A stretch of DNA of 64,000 nt from positions 3,818,001 through 3,882,000 of the forward strand of contig NZ_AP019400.1 in NCBI RefSeq assembly GCF_004295585.1, written 5' to 3'. This DNA is from Cohnella abietis (GTDB lineage Bacteria > Bacillota > Bacilli > Paenibacillales > Paenibacillaceae). Positions within the stretch are counted from its first letter, which is position 1. Each line of letters begins with the position of its first letter. The notes beneath the pieces are model-generated. The model was given only the letters and a program-made list of their open reading frames with translations, had not been told where the DNA came from and did not search any database. The translations under genes were made by a program, and so were the position numbers. Of the stretch, positions 42,368 to 50,092 are shown piece by piece.

Positions 42368-43645
42368 GTGAATAAGCCTATTTCCATCGTTTATATCGTC
42401 ACATTTTTAGCTATCATATTTGGTTTCGCAATTACGAGCATCATTTCACCAGATAGAGACATCTCCACCGTCGAAAATAGATCTTTAAGCAAGCTGCCCA
42501 CTATTAACGCCAAAGCCATTACAACACGCAGCTTCTTCGAAGACATGAATCAGTATGTAAATGATCAAATCGTATTCCGTGACGAAATGGTTAAAATCTA
42601 TCAAACTCAGCAAAATTCTAAGATTTATAACTCTATGCTGTTCGAGAACATTTTTCACGCTCAAGAGTCACGCACTCCCGAAGACGGAACAAAAATTAAA
42701 GACTCACGAATCGTGTCCAAGCTTGTGGTGACCAATCACAAATGGATTTTACCCGTTCCCGACAAGGTCGTTCATACGAATAGAATTGACGAATCGACCG
42801 CGAAATTAAACGACGTAGTTAAATTCGCCGAGGATCTAAATACGGAAACATTTTTCGTCTTTAACCCATCGAGAACCAAAGCTTTAATGCATCTATATCC
42901 CGAATATATGCAAACCGACGCTTACGCCAAATCTAAAGAGTATTTCTTATCTAAACTTGATAAAAGCGTGAATGTGGTTAATATCGGTGACAAGTTTGAT
43001 GCCTTTACGAAGGCGCAGCTGGAAGAGCTTTACTTGGAAACCGACCATCATTGGAATATTAAAGGCGCTTTTACGGCTTACCAGGAAATGATTACGCAAA
43101 TCTCTAACAAGTCTACCCAGTTCAAAGACAAGCCCATGTCCTTGGGTGAAATCAATGTATCTAAACTAACAACGGGTAAATTCGAAGGCAGTTATAACAC
43201 TCAAATCAACTTTGCTATAAATCCAAAAACAGCTGACAGAACAACCATTTACGAGCCAAAAGTGCCGTTCACCTTTTCCAAACTTGAAGTTATCAATAAA
43301 GATGGAACAGAAAACATTAAAAAGTTTAGTGATTTTTATGGTTTCAAAAGAGGTCAAAGCACTTATGCATATGGGACCATCTACGGTGGAGACAGACGAA
43401 AAATCACTTATGAGAATCCAAAGGCTAACAATAAATTAAATGTCGTGCTGCTTAAAGATTCTTTCATGAACCCTTTAACGCCGTATTTAGCTCAAAATTT
43501 TCACAAGCTAACGGTTTACGACAACCGCTATTATTCCGAATTCAGCTTGAAAGAAATCCTATCGAACGAGCATTATGATATGTTCATCATCGCTTTCCAT
43601 GACGACAATCTATTTAGCGGCAATTATGAATTTGAAAAGAAATAA
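42368..43645 (+). CDS. DHHW-family (AlgJ/AlgX-like) O-acetyltransferase partner
   Basis: The 425-residue protein has an N-terminal signal anchor (ISIVYIVTFLAIIFGFAITS) and an extracellular SGNH/AlgX-type domain. ENRSLSKLP marks the start of the family, ETDHHWNIKGAFTAYQ gives the DHHW motif, and LLKDSFMNPLTPYLAQNF carries the nucleophile-type serine. It would take acetyl from the MBOAT protein and place it on the polymer outside the cell. GTG start after GGAGG. Confidence 0.9.
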   Translation: MNKPISIVYIVTFLAIIFGFAITSIISPDRDISTVENRSLSKLPTINAKAITTRSFFEDMNQYVNDQIVFRDEMVKIYQTQQNSKIYNSMLFENIFHAQESRTPEDGTKIKDSRIVSKLVVTNHKWILPVPDKVVHTNRIDESTAKLNDVVKFAEDLNTETFFVFNPSRTKALMHLYPEYMQTDAYAKSKEYFLSKLDKSVNVVNIGDKFDAFTKAQLEELYLETDHHWNIKGAFTAYQEMITQISNKSTQFKDKPMSLGEINVSKLTTGKFEGSYNTQINFAINPKTADRTTIYEPKVPFTFSKLEVINKDGTENIKKFSDFYGFKRGQSTYAYGTIYGGDRRKITYENPKANNKLNVVLLKDSFMNPLTPYLAQNFHKLTVYDNRYYSEFSLKEILSNEHYDMFIIAFHDDNLFSGNYEFEKK

Positions 43646-43655
43646 CAACGTACAG

Positions 43656-43699
43656 CCGGCCTGCTTCCTACCATTTCTGGTAAGTAGTAGGCCGGTTTT
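43656..43699 (+). terminator. Intrinsic terminator of the O-acetylation pair
   Basis: CCGGCCT pairs with AGGCCGG and TACCA with TGGTA in an imperfect long hairpin followed by TTTTATTATTT. Confidence 0.75.
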
Positions 43700-43749
43700 A
43701 TTATTTAGAAGACTAATAAATTTCAAGCGTCACTTGGCCATATCCTTCT

Positions 43750-44346
43750 TTAATTTAGCTTTTGAACTTCTAATTTGTACCACCCAGCTTCTCCCAAGAA
43801 ATCAGATCTCGTCAATCCATTCTCACCTAACAAAAGGCGGTAATATGTTATAGTTCCATCATGAGCTATTATAAAGACTCTATTTGTGCTCAACTTCTTA
43901 ATCCAGCTTATCAGCCTCAATCCAAGCGGTACGAAATCTGATTCAGCCAAAGTATTTATCCATTTTTCCCATAACTCCTGATCGTCACTTTCCAGTACGG
44001 TAAAGTCTGGATAATCATTAATAATATTCTTAAGTGGATAGCTCATATCACACCTCAAAACATAGTCTTCTGGATTTGTTGGGAATGGGAACATTCGCGG
44101 TCCTACAATTGGACTAACGTATTTTTTAACCGAGTCTAGTTCACTCGTAATAATGTTTGTTGTCTCAATTGTTCTTATTGTTGGGCTGGAAACGAACACA
44201 TCATCCTCATTAAATGAGAATACTGTCTTTAGATGAGCAACCTGCTCACGACCTTTTTCGGTTAAACGGGGATTTTCAGTGTTTAATCTATCCGGTATAT
44301 CCGTATTATGTAATCCTTGCCCGTGGCGAACAAAAATGATTTCCAC
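43750..44346 (-). CDS. Histidine phosphatase (phosphoglycerate mutase-like)
   Basis: The 198-residue protein opens MEIIFVRHGQGLHNTD with the phosphohistidine RHG motif at residues 7-9; RLTEKGREQVAHLK follows, and the second catalytic histidine is in FIIAHDGTITYYRLLL. It is a cytoplasmic phosphatase of branch 1. Substrates range from sugar phosphates to nucleotides and cannot be read from sequence. GTG start, weak ribosome binding site. It is convergent with the O-acetylation operon. Confidence 0.88.
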   Translation of the reverse strand: MEIIFVRHGQGLHNTDIPDRLNTENPRLTEKGREQVAHLKTVFSFNEDDVFVSSPTIRTIETTNIITSELDSVKKYVSPIVGPRMFPFPTNPEDYVLRCDMSYPLKNIINDYPDFTVLESDDQELWEKWINTLAESDFVPLGLRLISWIKKLSTNRVFIIAHDGTITYYRLLLGENGLTRSDFLGEAGWYKLEVQKLN

Positions 44347-44578
44347 TAATTCCGGACCCCTTTTGACTTATTTAGTCGCCTTTAGGTGACCATCTTCCAG
44401 TAGTAATTTAATTTTTTTCTGTTAAGAATCGTTAATTCACTCGGTACTCTTTCATCTTTTCACAATCTTCCCTGTAATTACCAGTTAGTTAGACGGTAAT
44501 TAAGTTCAAATGTTGCTGTACAATGCATTTATATTTTAAAATGAAAAATCGCGTCAAGTAGATAGACGCGATTCAAAC

Positions 44579-45130
44579 TTAATCTAAACTCCATGTATGA
44601 ATTATAGTACCGTTCTTTCTAAGAATGCTGGACCTTAGAACACTTTTGTCCCTCAACTCATTGAAAAGTAAATAATACTCTTTTTCAAGAGTTACCCGAT
44701 CATCGCATTGTTTTCCCTCATGTAAGCTTGATGCTGTTATATATCCCTTTACTCTCCATATCGGATTATCGTCTACCCAATCACCATATAAAAAACCTTT
44801 CCATTGATCTCCATGAGCTGATTGTAATAATGTTTTATTCGGACTATCACTAGCAGCTCTAAAAACTTCTAGTCGAGGCGAATTGTTATCAAAAAACATA
44901 TTCCCACACTCGCTACACTGATACACCATTTTAGATAAATTCGTTGATAGCGATCTAATATTCATCAATGCTTTTTCTTTATCTTTTGCAGTTGGTCCTG
45001 ATTTTTCGATTGCATGATCAATTTCATCCAAGAAATCAAACCAGTCTTGATCTGATATTAAGTGAGCCTTATAAGGCAAGTAATCAGTTGAATCATATAT
45101 GGGATGACCACATTCGCACATGAATTTCAT
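44579..45130 (-). CDS. Hypothetical protein with zinc-ribbon-like cysteines
   Basis: The 183-residue soluble protein has CECGHPIYDSTDYLP at the N-terminus and YQCSECGNMFFDN near residue 70, two CxC/CxxC knuckles that can bind one zinc. WFDFLDEIDHAIEKSG between them is helical. Similar stand-alone proteins of Bacillales are annotated as hypothetical. It lies between a phosphatase and acetyltransferase genes, all minus strand, without tight spacing. Confidence 0.7.
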   Translation of the reverse strand: MKFMCECGHPIYDSTDYLPYKAHLISDQDWFDFLDEIDHAIEKSGPTAKDKEKALMNIRSLSTNLSKMVYQCSECGNMFFDNNSPRLEVFRAASDSPNKTLLQSAHGDQWKGFLYGDWVDDNPIWRVKGYITASSLHEGKQCDDRVTLEKEYYLLFNELRDKSVLRSSILRKNGTIIHTWSLD

Positions 45131-45205
45131 TCTCTAACATCCACCTCGTTCTTGAGACGTCCTTCTGATCTGCAATCTCGTTTTCGGATACTACCCCATA
45201 ACTAC

Positions 45206-45628
45206 TCAATAAGATTTTTCAAAATGGTGGCAAGTGATTTTCATTTTCCTGTTTAGATAAAAGCGATGAGCATCATGTCTTTGAACCCCTGAATCCAAGT
45301 GCATTCCATCACATTGATTCTTTAACAATTCCTCATCTAGCAAGTCGAACAGTTGTTTTCCGTATCCACTTGAACGACTTTCTTGATCGGTGATTAGATC
45401 ATCGACATACAAATACTTTCCCCAAGCTAAAGAATCACAAATTCTGTAACCAGCTGCTGCCTTTGCTACCCCATTTTCAAATATTACAATTAACTTATAT
45501 CCATATTCTAACTGTAAATGCTTGATTTTGCTCAAATACGTTTCTTCTTTAAGGTGGGGGCGTAATTGTTTCATTAAAGTATAGGTTGTTAGTATTTCTT
45601 CATCTGACTTTACAATGGATACTGGCAT
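45206..45628 (-). CDS. GNAT-family N-acetyltransferase
   Basis: From the ATG at 45628 (GAGGG five bases upstream) the protein is 140 residues. It has the acetyl-CoA motif region YVDDLITDQESRSSGYGKQL and the final HRFYLNRKMKI, characteristic of single-domain GNAT enzymes. The acceptor amine is unknown. The neighbourhood (another GNAT, an ABC-F protein) looks like small-molecule resistance functions. Confidence 0.88.
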   Translation of the reverse strand: MPVSIVKSDEEILTTYTLMKQLRPHLKEETYLSKIKHLQLEYGYKLIVIFENGVAKAAAGYRICDSLAWGKYLYVDDLITDQESRSSGYGKQLFDLLDEELLKNQCDGMHLDSGVQRHDAHRFYLNRKMKITCHHFEKSY

Positions 45629-45841
45629 AGCGACCCTCACCTTTACTTGTGTTCTTATATCTAATTTATCGCCATCAATGGACTAAATAAAGGTCCAATT
45701 CCATAAATATTCGATGTGCCAATTTTATTATCTTGTCCGCTAGGTGAGCAAAAGCAGCTAAACTTGATTATTCAGCCCCGTTACCTATCATCTCAACAAA
45801 GAGGCTACCATATGGCAGCCCCTTAGTTTCGTGTCGTTCAA

Positions 45842-46417
45842 CTAGTACTTTCTATGCTTGTAATACTTGTACTTCATACTGTCAATCTCAAAAACATTTT
45901 GAAATTCAAAACCACATTTTTGAATCACTTTATTCGACGCAAGGTTGTGTATCTGAGCAATAGCAATGAGTTCCTCGACATTTGTTTTATCAAACAAATA
46001 CTTAATTAATCCTTTTGCGGCTTGTGTCGTGTACCCCTTGTTTCTGTGGTCGTTGGAAATTCCATAATAAATCTCTCTATTGGGGGGAGGCAATTCATCC
46101 TTTATTCCTGTACCGCAAACACCGATAAACTGGCCAGTAGCTTTGGATATTATACTCAACCTCAAACGTAGCTCTCCAATATCTCCATCTCTGGATACAG
46201 CATTCAAAAATTGTTTGTTTTCTGGTATTTCATAATTTTTGAACCAGTCTTCCCTTTGCTCCATGGATACATTCCAATCAGTTAAAAATTCATAAAAGTG
46301 AGGCTGCCAGGTAAGATTGTGGAATTCGTCTAAATCCTCAACCCGATACTCTCTTAAAAGGATATCGTCACACTCTATAGTAAAGATGTCCTCGTTCTTT
46401 TCTTGTGAATTGCCCAT
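45842..46417 (-). CDS. GNAT-family N-acetyltransferase (RimJ/RimL-like)
   Basis: The 191-residue protein has the RimJ/L-type layout: LLREYRVEDLDEFHNLTWQP, then FIGVCGTGIKDELPPPNREI, YGISNDHRNKGYTTQAAKGL as acetyl-CoA motif and NLASNKVIQKCGFEFQNVFE. Targets may be protein N-termini or aminoglycoside-like amines. The ATG follows GGGGGA. It is 31 bases downstream of the ABC-F gene in the same direction and may be expressed with it. Confidence 0.9.
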   Translation of the reverse strand: MGNSQEKNEDIFTIECDDILLREYRVEDLDEFHNLTWQPHFYEFLTDWNVSMEQREDWFKNYEIPENKQFLNAVSRDGDIGELRLRLSIISKATGQFIGVCGTGIKDELPPPNREIYYGISNDHRNKGYTTQAAKGLIKYLFDKTNVEELIAIAQIHNLASNKVIQKCGFEFQNVFEIDSMKYKYYKHRKY

Positions 46418-46447
46418 TTATATCCCCCACTATTGTATAGACTTACG

Positions 46448-47926
46448 CTAAAGCTCAATAATCTTAGTAGCAATATTTTTGCAAAACTCACTATCATGCT
46501 CCACAAAAAGAATCGTTGGTGAGTATTCAAGCAGCAGCTCTTCAATCTGCATACGAGAAATAACATCAATATAATTGAGCGGTTCATCCCAGATTTGCAA
46601 ATGAGCTTGCTCACTTAGGCTTTTTGCGATTAGCACTTTCTTCTTCTGGCCACCGCTAAAAGCTGAAATATCCTTTTCAAATTGAACTCTGGAAAAATCA
46701 AGCTTTCTTAAAATCGCTTTAAATAGGCTCTCATCAATGCCATTATTTATAGCGTAGTCCGTTAAATTGCCCTGTAAATGTGAGGTGTCCTGCGAGACGT
46801 AGGATATTTTAAGCTGACTACCCTTTCTGAAAGTACCAGTATAATGAATACTCTCACCGCAAATAAGCTTGATAATGCTTGATTTTCCGGAACCATTTTT
46901 ACCTGTAAGCGCAATGCGATCACCTTGTTCTATAGTAAAACTAATATCTGTGCAAACCATCTTTTCTCCGTAAAAAATCGATACATTATCCAGCTCAGCA
47001 AGTTGGTTTTTATGAAAAGCAAGCTGCGAAATCTTCAAGCTTTCAGAGCTTTCAATATTTTTGAGGAGCTTAGACCTTTCATCAATAGCAGATTGCTGTC
47101 GATTCTCAATTGATTTAGAGCGTTTCATCATTTTAGCTGCCTTGTGCCCGACATATCCTCTATCTACCCTTAAACCTGAATTTCTTGTACCGTTCTTTGT
47201 TTTTTCCACTTCATCGGACCAATGGCTCGTTCTTTTAGCAGATTCAGACATTCGTTTGATGTCTTTTTTAAGCTTTTCGTTCTCTCCAAGCTCAAAGTTA
47301 TCCTGCCTCTTTTTATTTTCCCACCAATCGGAAAAGTTACCTTTTTGTACTTCTACGTTAGTCTTATTGATGGAAAGAATGTGATCTACGCAGTTATCAA
47401 GAAAGGATCTGTCGTGAGACACCAAAATAAATCCGCTTTTGGTCTTAAGATAGTTACTGACCAGCTTTCGTGCGTTCCTATCCAGATGATTGGTTGGTTC
47501 ATCAATTAACAGAAAGCTATTTTCCTTAAGAAATAAGGCAGCCAGCAACACTTTCGTTTGCTCCCCGTTGGACAATGAATCAAATGGTCGATATAAAACA
47601 TCTTCAGAAACCTTCAGTAAGGATAGTTCACGCATTAATTCCCAATGAAGATAGTCTGGATAAATATCGTTGATTACATCGAGTGTATTGTTTTCCTTGT
47701 TCTCGACATGGAAAGGGAAATATTCAAAGCTGACTTTTGCCGAAATCGTTCCGCTGTATTCATATTTACCAAGTAACAAGCTAAGAAAAGTCGTTTTACC
47801 TCTCCCGTTTCTTCCCGTAAATCCTAATTTCCAATCGGTATCTAGTTGAAAATTTACGTTTTGAAATATGTTATCGTAGCTGCCATCATAGGCAAAGGTT
47901 AGATTCGTTACATTTATTAATGACAT
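46448..47926 (-). CDS. ABC-F ribosome protection protein (Lsa/Vga-like)
   Basis: The ATG at 47926, seven bases after AGGAGG, gives 492 residues. Two ABC domains lack membrane segments: Walker A GFTGRNGRGKTTFLSLLLGK and ALTGKNGSGKSSIIKLICGE, signatures DSLSNGEQTKV and SAFSGGQKKKV, Walker B LLIDEPTNHLD and IWDEPLNYID. The inter-domain linker with charged helices (EKLKKDIKRMSESAKRTSHW) enters the ribosomal E-site and displaces antibiotics such as lincosamides, pleuromutilins or streptogramins A. The long upstream leader with a small ORF and terminators indicates drug-induced expression by attenuation. Confidence 0.93.
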   Translation of the reverse strand: MSLINVTNLTFAYDGSYDNIFQNVNFQLDTDWKLGFTGRNGRGKTTFLSLLLGKYEYSGTISAKVSFEYFPFHVENKENNTLDVINDIYPDYLHWELMRELSLLKVSEDVLYRPFDSLSNGEQTKVLLAALFLKENSFLLIDEPTNHLDRNARKLVSNYLKTKSGFILVSHDRSFLDNCVDHILSINKTNVEVQKGNFSDWWENKKRQDNFELGENEKLKKDIKRMSESAKRTSHWSDEVEKTKNGTRNSGLRVDRGYVGHKAAKMMKRSKSIENRQQSAIDERSKLLKNIESSESLKISQLAFHKNQLAELDNVSIFYGEKMVCTDISFTIEQGDRIALTGKNGSGKSSIIKLICGESIHYTGTFRKGSQLKISYVSQDTSHLQGNLTDYAINNGIDESLFKAILRKLDFSRVQFEKDISAFSGGQKKKVLIAKSLSEQAHLQIWDEPLNYIDVISRMQIEELLLEYSPTILFVEHDSEFCKNIATKIIEL

Positions 47927-47953
47927 AAAATACCCTCCTGTATACAAAAATAA

Positions 47954-47983
47954 GAGCCACAAGAAAGTTACTTCTTGTAGCTC
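47954..47983 (-). terminator. Attenuator terminator T2 directly before the ABC-F gene
   Basis: In the minus-strand RNA GAGCUACAAGAA pairs with UUCUUGUGGCUC (12 bp, one U-G) around a six-base loop and is followed by UUAUUUUU. Its descending arm (47960-47972) is also complementary over 13 bases to leader positions 48052-48064, so two exclusive folds exist. Confidence 0.85.
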
Positions 47984-48021
47984 AAATAAATACAGTTAAC
48001 CCAACCCCATATAGAGTTAGA

Positions 48022-48141
48022 TTAGGATATATTGATTGAGTGAAAAGAGTTAGTAACTTTCTTGCTCATAAAAAATAAAACATGCGAAAAAAACCGCTTC
48101 GGTTGTTTTATTATTTTTATATAGTCAGCAAGAAAAATCAC
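48022..48141 (-). CDS. Leader ORF of the ABC-F gene (39 codons)
   Basis: GTG at 48139-48141 follows AGAGG by five bases and opens 39 codons ending TAA at 48022. The sequence runs VIFLADYIKIIKQPKRFF, SHVLFF, then MSKKVTNSFHSINIS; an internal ATG (48069) could give the last 15 residues alone. The frame runs through terminator T1 and its SKKVT codons form the antiterminator arm (48052-48064). That fits a regulatory peptide on which drug-stalled ribosomes change RNA folding. Too short for usual gene finders. Confidence 0.65.
   Translation of the reverse strand: MIFLADYIKIIKQPKRFFSHVLFFMSKKVTNSFHSINIS
48085..48104 (-). terminator. Leader terminator T1
   Basis: On the minus strand AACCG-AAG-CGGTT is followed by TTTTTTT. 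It lies inside the leader ORF, so translation should suppress it. Confidence 0.7.
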
Positions 48142-48175
48142 ATTATCCTCTTCAACTCCCTATCGTTAATTAAAA

Positions 48176-48181
48176 ATTATA
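48176..48181 (-). promoter_or_regulatory. -10 element of the ABC-F leader transcript
   Basis: A perfect TATAAT lies 35 bases before the leader GTG. The -35 is unclear: TTGAAA is 20 bases upstream and a perfect TTGACA lies 36 bases upstream, too far for the same -10. Confidence 0.45.
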
Positions 48182-48337
48182 GTATCATACTCATTTTCTA
48201 ATTTCAACCTATTATGCTTGTCAACCGGTATTTCCGAAATCTAAACTAGCTGAGCCCAATATTCCCCATTAGCTTTATAATTCCGTTTATTTGATGTTAT
48301 AATTGTCGAATTACTGGGAAATATGGAGAGTGTTGAG

Positions 48338-49063
48338 ATGAATTGGTTCTATTTAAAAGTCCCTCCTTTTTACTTTTTAATTTCTTTACTACTGATTAGC
48401 GGTTGTACAACTACTAATATAAAACAAGAAAGTAGTCAGCCTACGAATTATTCGTCCAGTCCAGAATCAAGTGCACCTGCTTCTGCTGCTAATGATATTA
48501 CACTGGAGAAGTCACCTGAACCAATTATATCAGCTGAAGATTCATTAATTCGGACAAGCTCCGGAGAATCGTTGGTTCATATGGATTGGAAACAAACTGA
48601 ACCTGATACGACGCTAAAGATCAATTTCGGAAATGATAATGCTGAAATCGTATTTGGTATGGATCATCCAAATGGAACAAAAGCATATATATTATTCCCT
48701 GATGCTAATTCTGGTTGGCCGCTCGATTTGTCTATATCTGATGGAACAAATGCATTCGATGATTTGGGTTACCTAAACGATGGTTTCAAGCTACAAGCAG
48801 GCATATACGATTTTGATTCAGATGGAACTTATGAATTAATAGTTGCTGCGGGGGATGGATTAATTGACATGAACTTGTGGGTATTCTCTTTCACCCATGT
48901 TGATAATTTCAAAAAGATCAATCCTATTAGGCAAGAACTTGCTACATCGGCCCAGTCTTACGTAGTGATTGATAATAGTGAGATATTTATTCCATATGGG
49001 TCACAGGGATTGTTTGATTCATTCAAATATGTTGACCAAGAATTTATGCAGCCGGTTCGTTGA
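48338..49063 (+). CDS. Lipoprotein of unknown function, possible FG-GAP/VCBS-like domain
   Basis: From the ATG at 48338 (GGAGAG eight bases upstream) the protein starts MNWFYLKVPPFYFLISLLLI and has lipobox LISGC. A Ser/Pro/Ala-rich linker (SSPESSAPASA) leads to a beta-rich domain with IYDFDSDGTYELIVAAGDGL, the DxDxDG calcium-loop pattern common in FG-GAP/VCBS-type repeats. It is anchored outside the membrane. No partner gene is evident; it is convergent with the next gene, four bases apart. Confidence 0.75.
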   Translation: MNWFYLKVPPFYFLISLLLISGCTTTNIKQESSQPTNYSSSPESSAPASAANDITLEKSPEPIISAEDSLIRTSSGESLVHMDWKQTEPDTTLKINFGNDNAEIVFGMDHPNGTKAYILFPDANSGWPLDLSISDGTNAFDDLGYLNDGFKLQAGIYDFDSDGTYELIVAAGDGLIDMNLWVFSFTHVDNFKKINPIRQELATSAQSYVVIDNSEIFIPYGSQGLFDSFKYVDQEFMQPVR

Positions 49064-49066
49064 ACA

Positions 49067-49561
49067 TTATTTTTTGAGCCGAAATTTAGCCCTCCATATT
49101 ACCAATGAGATTGCTAATACGCACGCAGATGCAAAACATATCAACAGTAAATGTTTACTCCACTCGGGTTGTATTACATGATTTAGGGCTTTAATATCTT
49201 TGCCTGCATCAGTTATTAATTTATTACCACTACAAAGTGAGGTTGTTTCTTTTCCCTTAAACTTCTCTGTAAAAACTAAATATTTATTTCCTATTTCAAA
49301 TTCAGTTCCACACATACCTAAAAAGCCACTATAGACATAACCATCTGCCGGGTCGCCCTTCCAGACTTTATCTACATTCAAAATATTCCCGCCTTCTTCA
49401 TCTTTACTGACCAGAGTACCTGTAAATACAGTGCTAGATAGCTCAAGTCTTTTCTCGATACTGGATTCGCCGCAGCTACATGCGAACACCTTATTTGGGA
49501 TGAGTACACAAACACCGACTATCGTAAATGTAAACAAAGCGATTGTTATCATTCTTCTCAT
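49067..49561 (-). CDS. Secreted NTR/TIMP-like protein with C-terminal membrane anchor
   Basis: From the ATG at 49561 (GGAGGA seven bases upstream) the protein has a signal peptide (MITIALFTFTIVGVCVLIPN) ending at VFA, followed directly by CSCGESSIEKRLELSS. The CxC at the mature N-terminus and later cysteines (LGMCGTEF, SLCSGNK) match the netrin/TIMP-like fold found in several Bacillales proteins. A hydrophobic helix (LLLICFASACVLAISLVIW) and basic end anchor it in the membrane. Protease-inhibitor activity is only an analogy. Confidence 0.78.
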   Translation of the reverse strand: MRRMITIALFTFTIVGVCVLIPNKVFACSCGESSIEKRLELSSTVFTGTLVSKDEEGGNILNVDKVWKGDPADGYVYSGFLGMCGTEFEIGNKYLVFTEKFKGKETTSLCSGNKLITDAGKDIKALNHVIQPEWSKHLLLICFASACVLAISLVIWRAKFRLKK

Positions 49562-49662
49562 AAACTGTCCTCCACTGCTCGCAGGTGCAATCATTGATAT
49601 AGACGAATAATGGAAATTTATGTTGCGTAATGATTAATCTTCTGCGAACTCCGTGGCAGCGG

Positions 49663-49936
49663 CGATTTGACCGGAAACCCGGGAGCGCTTGGCTGTAACC
49701 CGCTGTGAGCGGACTAATTGGTTGAAAAACGGAGGTTGGTGGGCTGCAACACGCTGGGAACGGACTAAATGGTGGAAAAACGAGGTTCTGTGTGCTGCAA
49801 ACCGCTGTGAGCGGACTAATTGGTCGGGAACCGAATTTCCGTGGGCTGCAACCCGCTGGGAGCGGACTAATTGGTCGGAAACCGAGGTTCGGCGGGCTGC
49901 AAGACGCTATGAGCGGACTAAATAATCGAAAACCGG
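49663..49936. repeat. Tandem 51-bp repeat array 3 (about five units)
   Basis: Four complete 51-base units plus partial ones at each end begin GGACTAATTGGT and contain GGGCTGCAA and the junction hairpin CGCT-N3-AGCG. They are the same family as array 2 but more diverged, with loop bases GTG, GGG or ATG in place of CTC. The array lies beyond the 3' end and terminator of the large SLH gene. No unique spacers, no gene. Confidence 0.92.
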
Positions 49937-50027
49937 GGAAGTATGACTAACAAAATGTTTGATGCCGCCAAGGAATGGCTGCCTCAATACCGCAAGCTGT
50001 AATTGTTACAATCTTCGAAGAACGGGA

Positions 50028-50056
50028 AAAGGGAACCTGATTTGCAGGTTCCCTTT
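50028..50056. terminator. Intrinsic terminator of the SLH-protein gene
   Basis: AAAGGGAACCTG and CAGGTTCCCTTT form a perfect 12-bp stem with a five-base loop, 37 bases past the gene stop. Confidence 0.82.
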
Positions 50057-50092
50057 CCTTTATTTCGAGAATAATGACTTCATATTTGTCCA

